Of a DNA stretch of 64,000 nt, positions 61,099 to 64,000 are shown one piece after another. Every line of letters begins with the position of its first letter. Position 1 is the stretch's first letter. Source of the stretch: Pseudomonadales bacterium (GTDB taxonomy: Bacteria > Pseudomonadota > Gammaproteobacteria > Pseudomonadales > Azotimanducaceae); the NCBI GenBank assembly GCA_028281005.1, contig JANQKS010000064.1:1-64000 (forward strand), given 5' to 3'. The notes under the pieces were generated by a model. The model saw only the letters and a list, made by a program, of their open reading frames with translations, was not told the DNA's origin and did no database searches. Position numbers and translations under genes: made by a program.

Positions 61099-61898
61099 CG
61101 GCATTGGACGAAGCTGCTTACTTCGCGGCATGGCAGGACATGTACGCGACACGGGCGGATGCTTCGCCACAGGTGTTAGCCGTCGCCGGCGGTGCCTGTG
61201 CCGGTAACCTGGCGCAGGTGTTTATTGCCGGCTATCAAGCGGCCATCCGCGCAACCTTTGCGCAAACGGAGTTACCTGGTTGGGTAGCCTTTGTGGTGTC
61301 GGAAGATCGCAGCGAAGTGGATCCGCTTCCCGGTCTCACCGCCGAAATTGACGGCAACAGCGTGGTGCTAAACGGACACAAAACCTGGGTGGCGGCAGCG
61401 GCGAGGGTGCAGCACCTGGTCGTGCGGGCCGCGGGTGAACAACCTGGCCTCTATCAGGTTGCGCGTGACACCCCCGGTTTGCGCCTGCACCTGAACGCTT
61501 CCCCTCCCATGTTGCCTGAGCTAAGCCAGGGTCGGGCAGAGTTTAGTCAGGTACGGTTGACTGCCGATAGCCGCCTGGACGACAGCAGGGTGAAAGACTT
61601 TGCCGCCCAGGAAGCGCGGTGCATCTATCTGGCTTTCGCAGCCTTTGTGCAGCACGCTGCCGCACAAACGAATGCGCAGGACATAAGCCAAGCGGCGACG
61701 TTGACGCTGCAGCAGGGGATAGAACTTGATCCCGCTGTGGATCCCGCAACCTTGGCTAGTTTCGATCAAACCGTGCAACACCTGCGTCAGCAAGCCGCTG
61801 CGTTGCTGTTTGCAGACGATGCCGCCTGGCAGCGCGATCAGCGCCTTGTCCAAATGTACAGCAAAGGTATTCAGGCGCGAGCTGAAAAAGCGCGTTAA
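61095..61898 (+). CDS. shortened acyl-CoA dehydrogenase-like protein
   Basis: A 267-residue protein, about two thirds of a normal acyl-CoA dehydrogenase (about 380). The middle beta domain is recognisable (AEIDGNSVVLNGHKTWVAAAARVQHLVVRAA, about 85-115) and the end WQRDQRLVQMY resembles the family C-terminus, but most of the N-terminal and much of the C-terminal helical bundle are missing. The catalytic glutamate is not seen. Coupled (ATGA) to the glycerol-dehydrogenase-like gene. Either a specialised non-enzymatic form or a decaying gene. Confidence 0.7.
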   Translation: MTALDEAAYFAAWQDMYATRADASPQVLAVAGGACAGNLAQVFIAGYQAAIRATFAQTELPGWVAFVVSEDRSEVDPLPGLTAEIDGNSVVLNGHKTWVAAAARVQHLVVRAAGEQPGLYQVARDTPGLRLHLNASPPMLPELSQGRAEFSQVRLTADSRLDDSRVKDFAAQEARCIYLAFAAFVQHAAAQTNAQDISQAATLTLQQGIELDPAVDPATLASFDQTVQHLRQQAAALLFADDAAWQRDQRLVQMYSKGIQARAEKAR

Positions 61899-61933
61899 CA
61901 TGGGGCATCGCCTGCATCAACGAGGAGAACCCC

Positions 61934-62158
61934 ATGCGGCCTTATCTCACTAAGCTATTACCGTTTGCGGCGGCGTGCCTGTTGGCGGGCTGTTCTGCCA
62001 TGGAGGGCGTAAACGTTGGGGTCAACGTCCCCATCGGCGGCGTGGTCAACGTCGGCGCCAACAAAACCATTGGTGAGCAACCTTCATCCGGGACCACACA
62101 ACCCAAGCCGGCGCCAAATATGGGTGGACAGGACGAAGAAGACGAGGCGTCAAACTAA
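61934..62158 (+). CDS. small lipoprotein
   Basis: A 74-residue lipoprotein: signal peptide with lipobox LLAGC (Cys20), a Gly/Val-rich mature part (GVNVGVNVPIGGVVNVGANK), a Pro/Thr/Ser linker and an acidic end (DEEDEASN). ATG behind GGAGA. No function recognised. 35 bp after the dehydrogenase-like gene. Confidence 0.75.
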   Translation: MRPYLTKLLPFAAACLLAGCSAMEGVNVGVNVPIGGVVNVGANKTIGEQPSSGTTQPKPAPNMGGQDEEDEASN

Positions 62159-62198
62159 GCATTCCCCTTTCTGGTGACTAGGCGAATGGCTGTGCGGG

Positions 62199-63398
62199 TT
62201 AGGTGGGCAGCTCTACGCCGTAGACCTTTGCCGCGTTTTCGCTCAGCACCTTCTTCACCACATCCTTGGGTAACCCATCGAGCGCCTCGGCTGCGTATTC
62301 GCGCGGATGGGTGGCGATGGTGGCGGGCCCAGGCGACATAGAAGTGGGGTGTGGGTAGTCTGATTCGTACATGATGCTGTCGGGATACATCTCCACCGCA
62401 GGGGCCAGCATGGCCTTTTCAAACCAGAAGCAAGCGTAAATCTGCCGTCGGAAATACTCGCTGGGTAACAGTTCGTATTTGCCGTCCAGATGTAACCCGG
62501 CGTTCTGCCATTGCCAGTCCAAAGCTTCGATGTAGGCGGGGATCCAGCCTACGCCGCTTTCTACCGAGACAAACTTAAGCTCGGGAAAGCGATGGCAGAC
62601 GCCGCCGCAGATGATTTCACTGATCCCCAGGCTGTTGCCGACAAAAGCCAGCGACGAGTAGCGCGCAAACTTCTCCTGGGTGCCCATTTTGCCGCCCTTG
62701 GGGGTGAATTCGCCTTCTTTGATGCCGAGTGCGGCTTGTCCGCCGATGTGGAAGCTGATGGGAAGCCCCAAACTTTGTGCACACTCCCAGATCGGATCCC
62801 AGTACATGTCGTACAGGTCGGGTTGGTGAAAATCCTGGGGCTGGCTGGGAAACAAAACACTTTTGTGGCCAAGCGCTGCACAACGTTCAATTTCAGCGAC
62901 GGATTGCGCCACGTCCCAAAACGGCAGCGCACACACCGGCAACAGGCGGCGATGGTCCGCGCTGGCCCATTCTGCAAGGAAGTCGTTGTAAGCGGTGACA
63001 CAGGCCAGCTTTAACTCGGCATTGTCCATGCGCAAAAAGTTTTGCGAGCCAAATCCACCGACGTTGGGGTACAGAACTTGCGCGTAAATACCTTCTGCAT
63101 CCATGTGTGCCAGGCGCGCCTTGGCATCGTAGGCGGCGGCAGGAATGTCTGCAAAAGTCGGCGGGAAATGCCGCGGCGGATGACCGTCGTAACCGGCCAT
63201 GGAGACACTGCCCGGCGCCAGCGCGCGTTTACCGTTGATGACCCAATAGTCCCTGCCTTTGATGTTCTCAAGCTTGGGAATCTGATCCACCCACTTGGCG
63301 GGAACCCGCGAGCTCCACAGGTCTGGTGGCTCGGTAATGTGCGTGTCGACGTCGATGACGGCCACTTCATCAAACACGTGACTTTCAGCGGTGGTCAT
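62199..63398 (-). CDS. amidohydrolase 2-family protein
   Basis: A 399-residue TIM-barrel amidohydrolase of the ACMSD-like group. Metal-type motif VIDVDTHITEPPDLW near the N-terminus (about 15-28), ISFHIGG (about 222), the downstream ESGVGWIPAYIEALDW (about 285-300) and YESDYPHPTS near 350 with the catalytic Asp. Typically decarboxylates or hydrolyses aromatic ring-cleavage products. ATG at 63398 behind GGAGG, removing a 33-residue extension. 43 bp after the SDR gene in the same direction. Confidence 0.9.
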   Translation of the reverse strand: MTTAESHVFDEVAVIDVDTHITEPPDLWSSRVPAKWVDQIPKLENIKGRDYWVINGKRALAPGSVSMAGYDGHPPRHFPPTFADIPAAAYDAKARLAHMDAEGIYAQVLYPNVGGFGSQNFLRMDNAELKLACVTAYNDFLAEWASADHRRLLPVCALPFWDVAQSVAEIERCAALGHKSVLFPSQPQDFHQPDLYDMYWDPIWECAQSLGLPISFHIGGQAALGIKEGEFTPKGGKMGTQEKFARYSSLAFVGNSLGISEIICGGVCHRFPELKFVSVESGVGWIPAYIEALDWQWQNAGLHLDGKYELLPSEYFRRQIYACFWFEKAMLAPAVEMYPDSIMYESDYPHPTSMSPGPATIATHPREYAAEALDGLPKDVVKKVLSENAAKVYGVELPT

Positions 63399-63441
63399 AT
63401 CTCCCTCCCGGTGCAGAAGTACCCCTATTTTATGATTAGGT

Positions 63442-64000
63442 TTATGACACCACCGAGCCGCCGTCGCAAGTGATGATGTCGCCAATGGTGAAGCCACATG
63501 CTCTAGAACTCAAAAAGATCGCGAGACCGGCGATGTCTTCTGCGGTGCCCACGCGCCCGCGCGGATTGCCGCGTCCGACCGCATCCCAATCCGTATTGTC
63601 GGTATCGCCGCCCCCGCCAACCCCGGTGCTGAGCATATAGGTGGGGAACGGTCCCGGCGCGATGCCGTTAACGACGATATGACGCTTAATCAAATGGGCA
63701 GCCAACACCCGGGTAAGGTGATGGATGGCGGCCTTGGATGGTCCGTAGGAGAAGTTGTCGAATATCGGTGTTTTGATGCCATCGATGGAACCGACGTTGA
63801 CAATGTGGGTCGGTGTTTCGTGGCTGGCGTTTTTTTTCAACTCAGGCAATAACTTTTGAATCAGAAAAAATGGCCCCTTAACGTTGGTGTTCATCACCTT
63901 GTCCCAACCGGTTTCGGGAAACTCTTCCAAAGGTGCACCCCAGGCGACCCCGGCGTTGTTGATTAATACATCCAGGTGGTCTTCGTGCTGGCGAAACTCG
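63442..64000 (-). CDS. short-chain dehydrogenase/reductase (partial, runs off window)
   Basis: Only the C-terminal 185 residues are present. The gene starts beyond 64000. Visible are LINNAGVAWG (NNAG motif), the catalytic Ser in VNVGSIDG, Tyr-x3-Lys in SYGPSKAAIHHL, APGPFPTYM after it, and the C-terminal substrate/dimer strand ITCDGGSVVS. An NAD(P)-dependent oxidoreductase, probably in the same operon as the amidohydrolase. Confidence 0.92.
   Translation of the reverse strand, partial: EFRQHEDHLDVLINNAGVAWGAPLEEFPETGWDKVMNTNVKGPFFLIQKLLPELKKNASHETPTHIVNVGSIDGIKTPIFDNFSYGPSKAAIHHLTRVLAAHLIKRHIVVNGIAPGPFPTYMLSTGVGGGGDTDNTDWDAVGRGNPRGRVGTAEDIAGLAIFLSSRACGFTIGDIITCDGGSVVS

Overview
The window looks like chromosome of a free-living gammaproteobacterium, probably from the marine or environmental Cellvibrionales/Pseudomonadales sphere. 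This is inferred from rdgC, a Yej-type ABC operon, cysZ, a moderately high GC content, dense coding, and many alpha/beta-hydrolases, glutathione transferases and acyl-CoA/oxygenase genes of catabolic type. No insertion sequence, phage, integrase, rRNA or CRISPR array is visible. There are about 60 protein genes, one tRNA and one gene remnant.

Layout. 1-7254: acyl-CoA synthetase facing a four-gene minus-strand operon (class III aminotransferase, CysZ, secreted hydrolase, S9 peptidase) and a GST. 7292-10142: DUF1801 protein, an atypical Nramp transporter and rdgC. 10196-13614: minus-strand redox group (split-barrel flavoprotein, molybdopterin oxidoreductase, cytochrome c lipoprotein). 13751-18832: lipase, an excisionase-type HTH regulator coupled to a hydrolase behind an AT-rich promoter, and a GH3 glycosidase. 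18865-24878: HsaA-like flavin hydroxylase, GST-like protein coupled to a sodium/solute symporter, NTF2-like protein, exported RidA, TauD-type dioxygenase. 24931-33933: long minus-strand run GST, LLM oxidoreductase, membrane protein, TcuA, TcuB, TctC, TctB, TctA, HD hydrolase, which reads as tricarballylate/citrate-type acid uptake and oxidation.

34033-36303: phosphoesterase, tRNA-Arg(CCG) with its own promoter, a membrane-anchored EEP hydrolase and a decayed gene. 36304-41182: lipoprotein, M23 peptidase coupled to an exported intradiol dioxygenase, VOC protein, DUF2235 hydrolase, Rieske oxygenase. 41386-52911: universal stress protein, then a minus-strand block of group II haemoglobin, GPH symporter, five-gene Yej-like peptide ABC transporter, folE, a nitrobindin-like haem-binding barrel, a 46-residue membrane protein and two paralogous small membrane proteins. 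53009-59743: secreted deacetylase and tannase-like esterase, Bax-like glucosaminidase, MaoC hydratase, and Lon with a candidate heat-shock promoter. 59881-64000: glycerol-dehydrogenase-like enzyme coupled to a shortened acyl-CoA dehydrogenase, small lipoprotein, amidohydrolase, and an SDR running off the window.

The most interesting candidates for undescribed biology are the small-membrane-protein/haem-barrel module (51129-52911), the HTH-hydrolase pair with its inverted-repeat promoter (15045-16425), the tct-tcu hybrid operon, and two enzymes or transporters whose family-defining residues are changed (Nramp, molybdopterin oxidoreductase). All identifications come from reading motifs by eye. 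No database search was possible.
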